Made by a program: the position numbers and the translations under genes. Below, one piece after another: positions 35,801 through 43,645 of a DNA stretch of 64,000 bases. Source of the DNA: Roseateles terrae (GTDB lineage Bacteria; Pseudomonadota; Gammaproteobacteria; Burkholderiales; Burkholderiaceae_C); NCBI RefSeq assembly GCF_014192155.1, contig NZ_JACHXO010000010.1:62001-126000 (forward strand), given 5' to 3'. How positions within the stretch are numbered: the first letter of the stretch is position 1; each line of letters starts with the position of its first letter. Under the pieces are notes generated by a model that worked only from the letters and a program-made list of their open reading frames with translations, was not told the DNA's origin and did not search any database.

Positions 35801-36005
35801 GGACGGTGCCGTCTGGCAGGAGATCGCGCACTGCCGCGCGCCCGCACTGCGCGAGACGCTCGAGCGGGCCTTCACCCGCGCCTGCAACGGTGGCCTGCTG
35901 GACGGCCCGCTCGGGTTCCAGCTGGCGCAGGCCTGGCAGTCGCTGCGACCGCCGGCCCCGTCTGCGCAGGGACTGGTCACGACCCCGCTCGCCGAGGCGC
36001 CGTGA
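32844..36005 (+). CDS. Array protein 7 of 7: large repeat protein, family unknown (subfamily B)
   Basis: The 1053-residue last member starts MFRASAAPFLPGVPHLYTAAAF; the longer frame would overlap gene 6. Invariant residues are C129 (FDRFCLRLRQND), H224 (MEVHMVNRLKLEL) and D242 (LPGADASD). The block YHWDLMHVDMRLFLVDE closes the N-terminal domain. The repeat half contains RGCTGALEGGHVPVVTWFH, LLACRGRGPRWG with HPCLPVWAAAV, and an ankyrin-like unit at E935 (EGGSRTDRTPLSTALALE). No signal peptide or membrane segment is visible. The gene converges with gcd, leaving 48 bases that hold only a weak hairpin. It was identified by similarity to its six neighbours, not to a named family. Confidence 0.84.
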   Translation: MFRASAAPFLPGVPHLYTAAAFDAPPQLPAPDLPSEWTAYHCIDPIHEGSFDDFKASALFAATQQQFLDRCTECEAFADAQFSPEDAQAIRTGFAAFRRNLLKDNGETFFTGSLTKLYSIGKRHFDRFCLRLRQNDLDLHRRKMKLYELSRDLHNCRSSGSAFVHAALGLDSSPGGLQGEFHHLLVARIDALLRGVVNQLPAGVPPYTPSARLHEDHVRRMEVHMVNRLKLELGLPGADASDLFVGGTGLIQPGQVEQCRTLLRDQLRPVLLAQELAQRYIIQLRSELPLAAQDPKTDLAEYMEDLYQVHERLGATFGDVPLNHLLECDPDTGQTHWLNDPALVANDMLVTLARQKLIAPRSPASLLHDHSEGYHWDLMHVDMRLFLVDERRELKDPENLVPVRIGHALEWERQNPALSPIPMLTETLLAARRPDDLIQLPGAWLTDEDQCTAHCRGLGDEGVVRWLSAQSSLPERLRKLLLPALTGLGMPEALQKVMKHPPQLPAGTLFLAAGGQNILLRTIAQGNHYVKAAWYGTLVEAFRDLPQRTVGALFTAGRSCLIGKAMMTGLPMDVSSLMALLQQGVQAGKVTAEVLPSSLHVNPQEVMRAGRLEVLREYADRLCDMFRQGQLPLHLLLFGLGGQYWQRGCTGALEGGHVPVVTWFHGLVAGLHRAGCLVDATAAALLSAAPDHVDSGGMRAICNRHPAALAEHLHQLQEAVAARLIPGDRLPELLACRGRGPRWGLCQMVIQDSEHPCLPVWAAAVSRARHRNLISPADVAELLRSSDELHEAPLLHHLLVLPNAGPRLQAWLRVLATLEHAHGLQMAFHLLDARPLQGHAPKDGTLFRAMAEGWMAGAVSALVALYGQALEHKLITRPELNQLLQSSSHATAPVTALMTAVQELRHEHVAEFLQALLSLAEKGHLDADALLHLLEGGSRTDRTPLSTALALEMTEVVESVLDTALAAAERGYISAEQWCRLLRPAQDGAVWQEIAHCRAPALRETLERAFTRACNGGLLDGPLGFQLAQAWQSLRPPAPSAQGLVTTPLAEAP

Positions 36006-36014
36006 GCCGGGTGG

Positions 36015-36036
36015 CAGACCCTGGGCCCGAGGTCTG
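36015..36036. terminator. Weak hairpin between array gene 7 and gcd
   Basis: CAGACC and GGTCTG can form a 6-bp stem around a GC-rich loop between two convergent genes. There is no T-run on either strand, so terminator function is uncertain. Confidence 0.3.
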
Positions 36037-36053
36037 AACCCTTCGCTGCGGCG

Positions 36054-38480
36054 TCAAGGCTGCTTCAGCACATACGCCCGCACATAGTCGCCCGGCTTGG
36101 TGCCAGTGGAGCCATGCCCACCGGCAATCACCAGCAGCATCTGCCGCCCTTGCGCATCCTGGTAGCTCATCGGCGTGGCCTGACCCCCGGCGGGCAGACG
36201 GTCTTCCCACAGCTGGCGGCCATTGCGCACGTCATAGGCCCGCACGTAGTTGTCCATGCTGCCCGACAGGAAGGCCACGCCACCAGCCGTCATCAGCGGA
36301 CCGCCCAGGCTCGGCACGCCCATGCGGATCGGCACCGGCACTGGCGACAGGTCCCGCACCGTGCCATTGCGATGTCGCCAGGCGACGGTGCCGGTGTTCA
36401 GGTCCACACCAGCCACCGTGCCCCACGGCGGCGCCTGGCAGGGCACGCCCAGCGGCGAGGTGAAGGGCTTCATGCGGGATGCAAACGGCGCGCCGTAGTT
36501 CTCATTGAGCGCGGGCAGGCTGCCGCTGGGCTTGCCTTCGTCCTGCACCAGCATCGTGGTGTCGTCCTTGCGCGGCACCAGCTGCGAGGTGAAGGCCAAC
36601 ACGGCTGGCGTGGTGAAGGCAATGCCGCGCACCGGATCCACCGCAATGCTGCCCCAGTTGAAGACGCCGAAGTTCCCGGGGTTGATGATGGAGCCCTGGG
36701 TGCTCGGCGGCGTGAAGCGGCCTTCATACCGCAGCGAATGGAAGGCGATGCGGCACCAGAGCTGGTCCAGCATGGTGGCGCCCCACATGTCTTTTTCGGT
36801 CAGCTTCGGAGGTTCGAAGGAGATGGCCGAGACGGGCTGGGTGGGCGCGGTGTGGTCGCCGGTGGCAGCGCCTTGCGGGGCGGCCACTTCACGCACCGGA
36901 TGGATTGGCGCGCCGGTGCGGCGGTCCAGCACGAACAGCTCGCCCTGTTTGGTCGGCTGCACCAGGGCCGGCACCCGCTGGCCGTTGACCGTCAGCTCCA
37001 CCAGCACCGGCTGGGATGGCACGTCGTAGTCCCACAGATCGTGATGCACCGTCTGGAAGACCCAGCGGACCTGACCGGTGTTGATGTCCAGCGCCACGAC
37101 GGACGATGAATAACGCTCCACCGCTGCGGAGCGATTGCCGCCCCACTGGTCCGGCGGCTGGTTGCCCATCGGCAGGTAGACCAGACCCAGCTGCTCGTCG
37201 GCACTGGCGACCGACCAGCTGTTGGGGGAATTGGGGACGTACTTCTGACCGGCCGACAGCGGCGTGGTGACGTCCGGATTGCCGGAGTCCCAGTTCCACA
37301 CCAGGGCACCGGTGCTGATGTCGTAGGCGCGGATGACGCCGGACTGTTCCTTGGTGGATGCGTTGTCCAGCACCGTGCCGCCCACGATCAGCAGCCGCTG
37401 GGTCACGACCACCGGCGAGGTGGAGTAGTAAGCCCCGGGGCGCGCATTGGGCATGCCGGCCCACAGGTCGATCGCGCCCCCCTTGCCGAAACTCTGACAC
37501 ACCTTGCCGGTGTCGGGATTGAGCGCAATGAGCCGCGCGTCCGCCGTCGGCATGAACAGCTTGGCGGGGCATTCCGCCGAGGCGGGAGCCGATGCCGCCG
37601 CGTCCGGCGGCGCCTGGTAGGACAGGCCGCGGCAGGTCAGATGCTGAAGCGCCAGCTGGCCCTGCACCTTCGGGTCGTAGCGCCACAGCTCTTTGCCGGT
37701 CGTGGCATCGAGCGCCAGCACCGACTGGTGCGGCGTGCACAGGAAGAGACGTTGACCGATCTTCAGCGGCGTCACTTCAAAGGTGGTTTCCTTCGGATCT
37801 CCCGGCTGGCCGCGCATGTCGCCGGTGCGAAACTCCCAGGCCATGCTGAGGTTGGAGACGTTCTGGGGGGTGATCTGGGTCAGCGGTGAATAACGCTGGC
37901 CGAAGCTGGTTCGACCATAGGCGTGCCATTCACCCGCTGGCACATTGTCCGAGGCGGCCGCAGTGGCGGCAGCCGGTGCGCCGGCGGTGTCGGGGATCTC
38001 CCCCTCCTGGGCGTGCAGGTCCCGCGTCCACGAGATGACGGCCACCACCACAAAAGCGAGCAGCACCAACATCAGCGCCTGGCTGGGACGGCTGCTCCAG
38101 CGCAGTCGGCGCGGATCGGTGTCCGGCACGGCGGGGTGCAGGCGCGGCAGCAGCGCCAGCATCAGCGCGCCGATGATCCACGGCACGTCCAGGCGTGCCG
38201 CCAGCGGCCACCAGTCGACGCCGACTTCCCACAGGCTCCAGATCAGGCTCGCCAGGAAGAACAGGGCGTAGAGGAAATAGGCTTCCCGCAGGCGCCCCCA
38301 CATCAGCCCGCCGATCACGGCGAAGCTCAGGCCGGCGAGGGCGTAATACCAGCTGCCTCCGACCGAGGCGAGCCAGCCACCCGCCGCCAGGAGCACAAAG
38401 CCCAGCAGCAGCAGCACACCGCCAAAGAGGCGGGCCAGGAACGGGACGGGTGCAGAAACACGCGACAGGACGGCGGCCAT
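36054..38480 (-). CDS. gcd: Membrane-bound quinoprotein (PQQ) glucose dehydrogenase
   Basis: The 808-residue enzyme oxidises glucose (or related aldoses) to the lactone in the periplasm and passes electrons to ubiquinone. The first 150 residues hold about five hydrophobic helices, as in E. coli Gcd (796 residues). A propeller domain begins near WHAYGRTSFGQRYSPLTQI and includes TPHQSVLALDATTGKELWRYDP, GNQPPDQWGGNRS, WVFQTVHHDLWDYDVP and the C-terminal YVRAYDVRNGRQLWEDRLPAGGQATPMSY. ATG 38480 has GGAAG seven bases upstream; a longer frame adds 13 residues without a better site. It is monocistronic in this window. Gluconic acid production in such bacteria is often linked to phosphate solubilisation, but nothing here tests that. 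Confidence 0.94.
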   Translation of the reverse strand: MAAVLSRVSAPVPFLARLFGGVLLLLGFVLLAAGGWLASVGGSWYYALAGLSFAVIGGLMWGRLREAYFLYALFFLASLIWSLWEVGVDWWPLAARLDVPWIIGALMLALLPRLHPAVPDTDPRRLRWSSRPSQALMLVLLAFVVVAVISWTRDLHAQEGEIPDTAGAPAAATAAASDNVPAGEWHAYGRTSFGQRYSPLTQITPQNVSNLSMAWEFRTGDMRGQPGDPKETTFEVTPLKIGQRLFLCTPHQSVLALDATTGKELWRYDPKVQGQLALQHLTCRGLSYQAPPDAAASAPASAECPAKLFMPTADARLIALNPDTGKVCQSFGKGGAIDLWAGMPNARPGAYYSTSPVVVTQRLLIVGGTVLDNASTKEQSGVIRAYDISTGALVWNWDSGNPDVTTPLSAGQKYVPNSPNSWSVASADEQLGLVYLPMGNQPPDQWGGNRSAAVERYSSSVVALDINTGQVRWVFQTVHHDLWDYDVPSQPVLVELTVNGQRVPALVQPTKQGELFVLDRRTGAPIHPVREVAAPQGAATGDHTAPTQPVSAISFEPPKLTEKDMWGATMLDQLWCRIAFHSLRYEGRFTPPSTQGSIINPGNFGVFNWGSIAVDPVRGIAFTTPAVLAFTSQLVPRKDDTTMLVQDEGKPSGSLPALNENYGAPFASRMKPFTSPLGVPCQAPPWGTVAGVDLNTGTVAWRHRNGTVRDLSPVPVPIRMGVPSLGGPLMTAGGVAFLSGSMDNYVRAYDVRNGRQLWEDRLPAGGQATPMSYQDAQGRQMLLVIAGGHGSTGTKPGDYVRAYVLKQP

Positions 38481-38767
38481 GATGTGGCTTCCAGAAAAGG
38501 CAATGCCGCCGAATGGCAATATTCATTCCCCTCTGGCCCATTTCAGGACGGGCTGTCCCCCGCTTTCACCGGGCTTTGCACAGCTTTGCAAACCTCGTGC
38601 GCTGACGGTGGAGGAAGTGTGGACAGCCCCGGGCCGTGGGCCGGGCCGCGTCCACCTTACCCCCGCCAACTGTGGACAAGTCGTGGGAGAAGCTGAGGCC
38701 GGCTATGCCAAGCCGTTGATTTCACAGCGGAAACCTTCCGCTGCTCAAGAATGAGGCAATGGGAGAT

Positions 38768-40309
38768 TCAGGCCGCGTGCAGGTGCCCGTCCTGCACCAG
38801 CAGGGTTTCAAGCGTTTGCTGGCGCAGACCGTAGAACTGCTTGATGGCCTGCAACTGCTCCACCAGTTCCGCCCGGCGCGCCGGGGACAGGCCTTGCGGA
38901 CGTTTCACCGCCAGCACCATCTTGTTCTTGCTGGTGTGTTCCAGGGCGATGAACTCGATGACCTGGGTGTCGTACCCCATCAGCTCCAGTAGCAGGGCAC
39001 GGACGGAGTCGGTCACCATCTCCGCTTCCTGGCCCAGATGAATGCCGTGCTGCAGCAGCGGCCGCAGGGCGGCGGGCGTGCGCATCTGGGGTCGGACTTC
39101 CTTGTGACAGCAGGGCGCGCACATGATGATCCGCGCCTCGCTGCGCAGGCCCACATGCATGGCGTAGTCGGTGGCGATGTCGCAGGCATGCAAGGCCACC
39201 ATCACTTCCAGCCGCATGTCGTCGCGCTCGCGCACGTCGCCCTGCTCGAAGCGCAGGCCCTGCAGGCCGTGGCGCGCCACTGCATCGTTACCCACCCGCA
39301 CCATGTCCGGCCGCAGCTCCACGCCCTGCACGTCGGGGGCAAGGCCCTGGCTGTGCAGGTAGTCGTGCATGGCGAAGGTCAGGTAGCCCTTGCCAGAGCC
39401 GAAGTCGGCCAGGCGCACGCGGGTGCCAGGTTCGGACAGTCCGGCGTGGCGGATCGCTGAACCGAAGATCTCGATGAACTTGTTGATCTGCTTCCACTTG
39501 CGCGCCATCGCCGGGACCAGGTCCACACGGCCCTTGACCTCGTGGGTCACGCCCAGTTCACGCCAGAAGGGACTGGCGAGGGACAGGGCGCGGGGCTTTT
39601 CGCGGTCATGACGGGACGGCAGAGACGGCGCCCCTTCATCGGCAGCGCCGGCGGGGGCCGTCGGTGCGCCATTGGCGGCGGGTACGGCAGTGGCGGCGGG
39701 TGCCACCGTGGCGCCCATGGCGCCCACAGCGCTTTGTCGCTCACTCGGCGCCTTCGCTGCGGGTGCACCGGTCGAAGACGCGACGCCGGACGCCAGACCC
39801 GCAGATGTAGCGGCAGTGCCAACAGCCGATGGTGCTGGTACTGCTGCTGCCGTCGGTGCTGGTGCAGAGGCTGGCGTCATTGCAGATGCCGGCGTCAGTG
39901 CAGATGCCGGCGCCGCTGCCTGCGCGGCGCCCGGCTTGCGCGCCACATGCAGCAGCGGCTTGCCCTTGCGGCTGAAGCGCAGTTGGACCTGCTGGGTCGT
40001 CGTGTCGAGGTTGGCCTGCGCAAAGACGCTGCCCATCAGCTGCTGGATCTCGGCCAGTCCTTCGTCCACGGCAAGGTTGCGGGTGATGTCCTTGGTCGCA
40101 TGGCGCCAGAGGAAGCTCAGCGTGGGGGCGCCGCGCAACTCGATCAGGCGCACGGTCAGGCGCTCGATGTCCTGGTCGCCCTCATATTTGCTCAGCAGCA
40201 GCCGCTCCAGGCGACGCTCCACCACCGCCGTCTGCAGCAGACGCATGAAGCGCTCGCGCTCGTCGGGAGCCGGACGCGAATCGGACGGAGGAACAAGGAA
40301 GCTGAACAT
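38768..40309 (-). CDS. Class I SAM-dependent methyltransferase with Ala-rich linker
   Basis: The 513-residue protein has three parts. An N-terminal domain of about 125 residues has no match I can name (LSFLWRHATKDITRN). A low-complexity Ala/Pro/Thr linker of about 110 residues includes imperfect repeats of ASALTPASAMTPASA. The C-terminal methyltransferase has motif I RLADFGSGKGYLTFA near residue 300, VQGVELRPDMV, ALHACDIATDYAM and a Cys-rich CAPCCHKE near 396. The CCHKE signature recalls the METTL25/RRNAD1-type methyltransferases, suggesting an RNA substrate, but that is inferred. The start at 40309 begins MFSFLVPPSD; the long upstream frame overlaps the response regulator gene. Confidence 0.8.
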   Translation of the reverse strand: MFSFLVPPSDSRPAPDERERFMRLLQTAVVERRLERLLLSKYEGDQDIERLTVRLIELRGAPTLSFLWRHATKDITRNLAVDEGLAEIQQLMGSVFAQANLDTTTQQVQLRFSRKGKPLLHVARKPGAAQAAAPASALTPASAMTPASAPAPTAAAVPAPSAVGTAATSAGLASGVASSTGAPAAKAPSERQSAVGAMGATVAPAATAVPAANGAPTAPAGAADEGAPSLPSRHDREKPRALSLASPFWRELGVTHEVKGRVDLVPAMARKWKQINKFIEIFGSAIRHAGLSEPGTRVRLADFGSGKGYLTFAMHDYLHSQGLAPDVQGVELRPDMVRVGNDAVARHGLQGLRFEQGDVRERDDMRLEVMVALHACDIATDYAMHVGLRSEARIIMCAPCCHKEVRPQMRTPAALRPLLQHGIHLGQEAEMVTDSVRALLLELMGYDTQVIEFIALEHTSKNKMVLAVKRPQGLSPARRAELVEQLQAIKQFYGLRQQTLETLLVQDGHLHAA

Positions 40310-40419
40310 GGGCAACCACACTGGAAACAGCCCCGAATTGTCGCGGAATCCCGGCATACGGTCCGCGCGCACGGCGGGAGGCCCTGTCATCGACTGACGG
40401 AGCGGCTGCCGCAGGCGGA

Positions 40420-41412
40420 CTACCCTTGCGGCACCAGCGCATGCCGCGCACGGGCCACCGCCTGCGCCGGATCCACCACGCCCAGCCGGTCGCACAGGGC
40501 GCGCATGCGGCGCTCATACGCATCTTCGCTCAGGCCCAGTTCATGCACCTGCCGCCGCGGCACCGGTTGCCCGAGGGTCCAGAACAGCAGTTCCGCCTCC
40601 GCCTGCGGCAGGTCCAGTGCCTTCGCCAGACGCGCCACCAGGGCCGCCTCATCGCCCTCATGCAGCACCAGCAGCCAATGGCCTGGACCGATCACTTCCG
40701 GATCTGCCGGCATCAGGTAGAAGCTCAGCCGCTGCCGCAGATGGCCCGCCCGGGGCGCAACCGTCAGCCCTGCCGGCACGGCGCCCGCCCGGCGGCGCAG
40801 CGCCTCGCGATGCAGCCAGGCCAGCACCTCGGGCGGCAGGCGGGCATGGTCCGCCCAGGGCGCCGGGAAGTACTGCAGCATCAGCGCCCGCGCCTGCGGG
40901 GTCTGCCAGCTGCAGTGGCCGTCTCGCTCGCGCACCGTCATGCTGGCCACCGGCCGCAGCGGCTCGGCGGCCACCGGCCGAGCGATCGGATGGATGCGCC
41001 GCTCAATCAGGGCGAGCAGGTCGCTCAGACGAACGGGCTTGAGCAGGCAGTCGGTTGCGCCTGCTTCCATCAGCGCCCCGCCCTGCTGAGCATCCTGCCG
41101 GCGGCTCAAGGTGATCACGGGCACGCCGGCGCCGGCGAGTTCCCGCAGCAGTGCCACCGCCTCGGCCCAGGGCAGGCCGGGCAGCTCCATGTCCATCAGG
41201 ATCAGGCGTGGGCGATGCACTGCGTCCGGCTGGGCCGCGGAAGCGGGCGCGGCATCCTGCAGCACGCGGCGGGCGGATGCGGCATCACCGGCACGGATCA
41301 GCTCATAGCCGCTCTCCTCCAGCACCTCGGCCAGCGGCTGGACGGACAGCGCCTGGACGATCAGCAGCCGCACAAGGGCGGAGGACTTCTCTTGGGACAT
41401 CAGATCAGGCAT
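40420..41412 (-). CDS. Atypical response regulator (degenerate receiver, LuxR-like output)
   Basis: The 330-residue protein begins with a receiver-like domain. The phospho-acceptor position is D74 (LILMDMELPG), with T101 and K125 (CLLKPV) in place. The acidic pair that binds magnesium at the start of normal receivers is missing, however: the first strand reads LLIVQALSVQP. A middle section of about 110 residues is unassigned. The C-terminal end (LPQAEAELLFWTLGQPVPRRQVHELGLSEDAYERRMRALCDRLGV, quoted here in essence as a LuxR-type helix-turn-helix ending ALCDRLGV) is also diverged. ATG 41412 has a GAAGAG ribosome site. No histidine kinase is adjacent. It may act without phosphorylation. Confidence 0.7.
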   Translation of the reverse strand: MPDLMSQEKSSALVRLLIVQALSVQPLAEVLEESGYELIRAGDAASARRVLQDAAPASAAQPDAVHRPRLILMDMELPGLPWAEAVALLRELAGAGVPVITLSRRQDAQQGGALMEAGATDCLLKPVRLSDLLALIERRIHPIARPVAAEPLRPVASMTVRERDGHCSWQTPQARALMLQYFPAPWADHARLPPEVLAWLHREALRRRAGAVPAGLTVAPRAGHLRQRLSFYLMPADPEVIGPGHWLLVLHEGDEAALVARLAKALDLPQAEAELLFWTLGQPVPRRQVHELGLSEDAYERRMRALCDRLGVVDPAQAVARARHALVPQG

Positions 41413-41601
41413 ATCTCTTCACCATACAAATCCCATGCCCGCTTCACAAGCGCCTTTGTTGCCGGAAGCGCGGATCGGACCTGCATCGGTCAAGAATGAA
41501 CGCTGCGAAGGGAGGCCAACGGCTGCCGATGCGGTGATGAGCGACGGACGGTGCAGGATGCCAGGGCGCTAGAAGCGGAAGACGCCGGGCAAACGGCCTT
41601 G

Positions 41602-41661
41602 GTGCATGTGCATGTGCATGTGCATGTGCATGTGCAGGTGCATGTGCATGTGCAGGTGCAG
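41602..41661. repeat. GTGCAT/GTGCAG hexamer tandem repeat, 10 units
   Basis: Ten consecutive 6-bp units (seven GTGCAT, three GTGCAG) are followed by degenerate GTGCGG-like copies. It lies in the 420-base gap between the divergent response regulator and SPOR-protein genes. Open frames through it, encoding Val-His or Cys-Thr runs, are artefacts of the repeat. No other gene or clear promoter was seen in the gap. Confidence 0.9.
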
Positions 41662-41832
41662 CTGCGCGGTGCAGGTGCCCGGTGCGGGTGCGCGGTGCGG
41701 TGCTGGGCCGGAACGCGGGGACGGGGTACCGGCCGCATTTCAGCGGCATCCTTCTCGGCCGGCGACGCTGTGGCAGGCGCGAAGCGCTCGGAGGCCTTGG
41801 CGGCGCCTGGTTGCGCGACATAATCATCCGCC

Positions 41833-43638
41833 ATGGATGAACAGCCCGGTTCGAATGATCCCTCCATGCCGCCGGGCACTGCCTCGGGCGGTCTGTCCGC
41901 CCCCCCCTCGACGACCGGGGCTACCGCCGCATCGATGACCGGGACTGCGACCGCAACCGGCCTTGGAACCAGCCCAGGGACCCCGGCAGGCAGCCCCCCG
42001 GGGGCCGCCGCACCGGCCGCCCCCTGGGAAGGCCCCGCACCGGATGCCGTGGCCTGGTTGCTGGTCAACTGGCACAACAAACACCCACTGGCCCGCCGCA
42101 TTGGTGTGCAGGACGTTCACACCGTCGGCGCCGTCGCCCTGCCCTTTCTCGCGCAGCCGCTGCCCAAGGAACCCAGCCTGGAGCCCACACCGGCGGCCGG
42201 GGGCGGCGAAGGCGCGGCGGATGCGCCCGGCGCCAAACCCAGGCGGCGCTGGCCCTGGCAACGCAAGCAGGCGGCCACCGGCGGCCCGCGCCGCGCCTGG
42301 AGCGATGTCTTCATCCCCGGCCTGAAGCCGGACGCCGTTGCCGCCATGGCCCTGGACCACGGCTTCACCACCGCGCCGGAGGAACTGCCGCTGCGCCGCG
42401 TGGAGATCAACAACCGTGAACTGGAATCGGGCGGCGCGACCCAAAGCGGTGCCTGGCCGATGGAGCTGGTGCTGCTGAGCGCCGCCATCGATGCCGGGCC
42501 CGCCCGCACACGCGTGCTGGTCGGCCGACGGGATCAGGTGCTGGGCAAGCGGGCGCTGGATCCGAAGCGGCTCGGCATCGTTGCGGGCGTGGCGGTGCTG
42601 CTGATGGCGCTGCTCACCTGGCTGCTGTGGCCCCATGCGCCCAAGGAATCCGGCGACGCGGCGGCCTCGGCCGCGGCAGCTGCGTCGGCGGCGTCCGCAG
42701 CGGCGGCGGCATCCGGACCGGCCAGCGGCACCATGATCGCGCCGTCGGCATCGGCAGCCTCCGGGTCTGCAAGCGAGCTTGAATCCGGAGAGTCGGCGGC
42801 GGTGCCGGCTGAAGCCGCATCAGGCAGTGGTGGCGCAACCGGAGCGACCGGTGCGACGGGTGCTGCAGCAACCACCGGCGCGGCCAGTGCGGCGGCCTTG
42901 AGCCCGGCGACGGGGGCCCTCGCGGCCTCGGGCGCGGCCGCAGAAGCGTCCGCACCGGCGGGCGTGGCTTCCGGCGCAACGGCTGCCAGCGGCGCCGTGC
43001 CTGCGCCCTTGGCCAAGCCGCGCAGCAATGGGGGGCGGCCTTCCCTGCAATCCGGTGTGGAGCGATTGAAGGAAGAGGAAGCACAGAAGGCGGGTGGCAA
43101 ACCGGCAGACCCGTCCGCGCCGTCTTCGAAGACCGCACCAGGGGCGGCACCAGCGACAGCACCCGGGACGGCACCCGGGACCTCCCCTGGGACGCCTCCC
43201 GGCAAGCCCGGCTCGGCCAAAGAGAGCGGCAGCGCGGACAGTAGCGGCAAGGAAGGCGCCGCCACGGGCCCGGGATCAAGCGCCGACGCCAAATCCGGCG
43301 CGGCGGCCCGCCCGAAGGATGAAGCCGAACAGCGCCTGGCGGTGGATGACGCGGGCCTGAGCAAGCTGATCACCCCTGGCGCCCCCGGCGCGAAACTGGT
43401 GGCGCTGGTGGCCTTGCCGCAGAAAACCAGGCCGGAAGCGGAGGCCCAGCTGGCCCGCATGCAGGAGATGGTCGGCGAGACCCTGCGCGGTGGGTCTCAG
43501 AAGCTCAACGGGGCGGTCTTCCAGACCAAGGAAGGCTGGCGGGCCGCGGTCTGGCCCTTCAGCAGCCGTGAAGAAGCGCAGCTCATCAACGCCACGCTGC
43601 TGGCCCGCGGCTTGCGGGCCCGCGCGGTCGATTTCTAG
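41833..43638 (+). CDS. SPOR-domain inner-membrane protein
   Basis: The 601-residue product has a disordered Pro/Gly/Ala N-terminus and a cytoplasmic segment of about 150 residues. One transmembrane helix lies near residues 235-256 (VAGVAVLLMALLTWLLWP). A very Ala/Ser-rich periplasmic stretch follows, and a C-terminal SPOR domain occupies about the last 75 residues (LVALVALPQKTRPEAEAQL ... WRAAVWPFSSREEAQLINATL). SPOR domains bind denuded glycan strands at division septa, so a role in cell division or envelope remodelling is likely. The gene ends 7 bases from the convergent argJ. No ribosome site is evident before the ATG. The long linker is more extensive than in FtsN. Confidence 0.82.
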   Translation: MDEQPGSNDPSMPPGTASGGLSAPPSTTGATAASMTGTATATGLGTSPGTPAGSPPGAAAPAAPWEGPAPDAVAWLLVNWHNKHPLARRIGVQDVHTVGAVALPFLAQPLPKEPSLEPTPAAGGGEGAADAPGAKPRRRWPWQRKQAATGGPRRAWSDVFIPGLKPDAVAAMALDHGFTTAPEELPLRRVEINNRELESGGATQSGAWPMELVLLSAAIDAGPARTRVLVGRRDQVLGKRALDPKRLGIVAGVAVLLMALLTWLLWPHAPKESGDAAASAAAAASAASAAAAASGPASGTMIAPSASAASGSASELESGESAAVPAEAASGSGGATGATGATGAAATTGAASAAALSPATGALAASGAAAEASAPAGVASGATAASGAVPAPLAKPRSNGGRPSLQSGVERLKEEEAQKAGGKPADPSAPSSKTAPGAAPATAPGTAPGTSPGTPPGKPGSAKESGSADSSGKEGAATGPGSSADAKSGAAARPKDEAEQRLAVDDAGLSKLITPGAPGAKLVALVALPQKTRPEAEAQLARMQEMVGETLRGGSQKLNGAVFQTKEGWRAAVWPFSSREEAQLINATLLARGLRARAVDF

Positions 43639-43645
43639 ACCCGGA

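Noticed and set aside
13638-36005. Possible Sec signal peptides or membrane helices in the array proteins
   Set aside because: The N-termini are Pro/Ser-rich with charged residues and lack a hydrophobic core; no hydrophobic stretch of about 20 residues was seen.
38618-38679. Two TGTGGACA sequences (38618 and 38671) resembling DnaA boxes in the gap upstream of gcd
   Set aside because: Both differ from the consensus, there are only two, and no dnaA, dnaN or GC-skew evidence supports an origin here.
41490-42101. A minus-strand frame with a long Cys-Thr run and plus-strand frames with Val-His runs
   Set aside because: They are translations of the GTGCAT repeat and overlap the SPOR-protein gene; no independent support.
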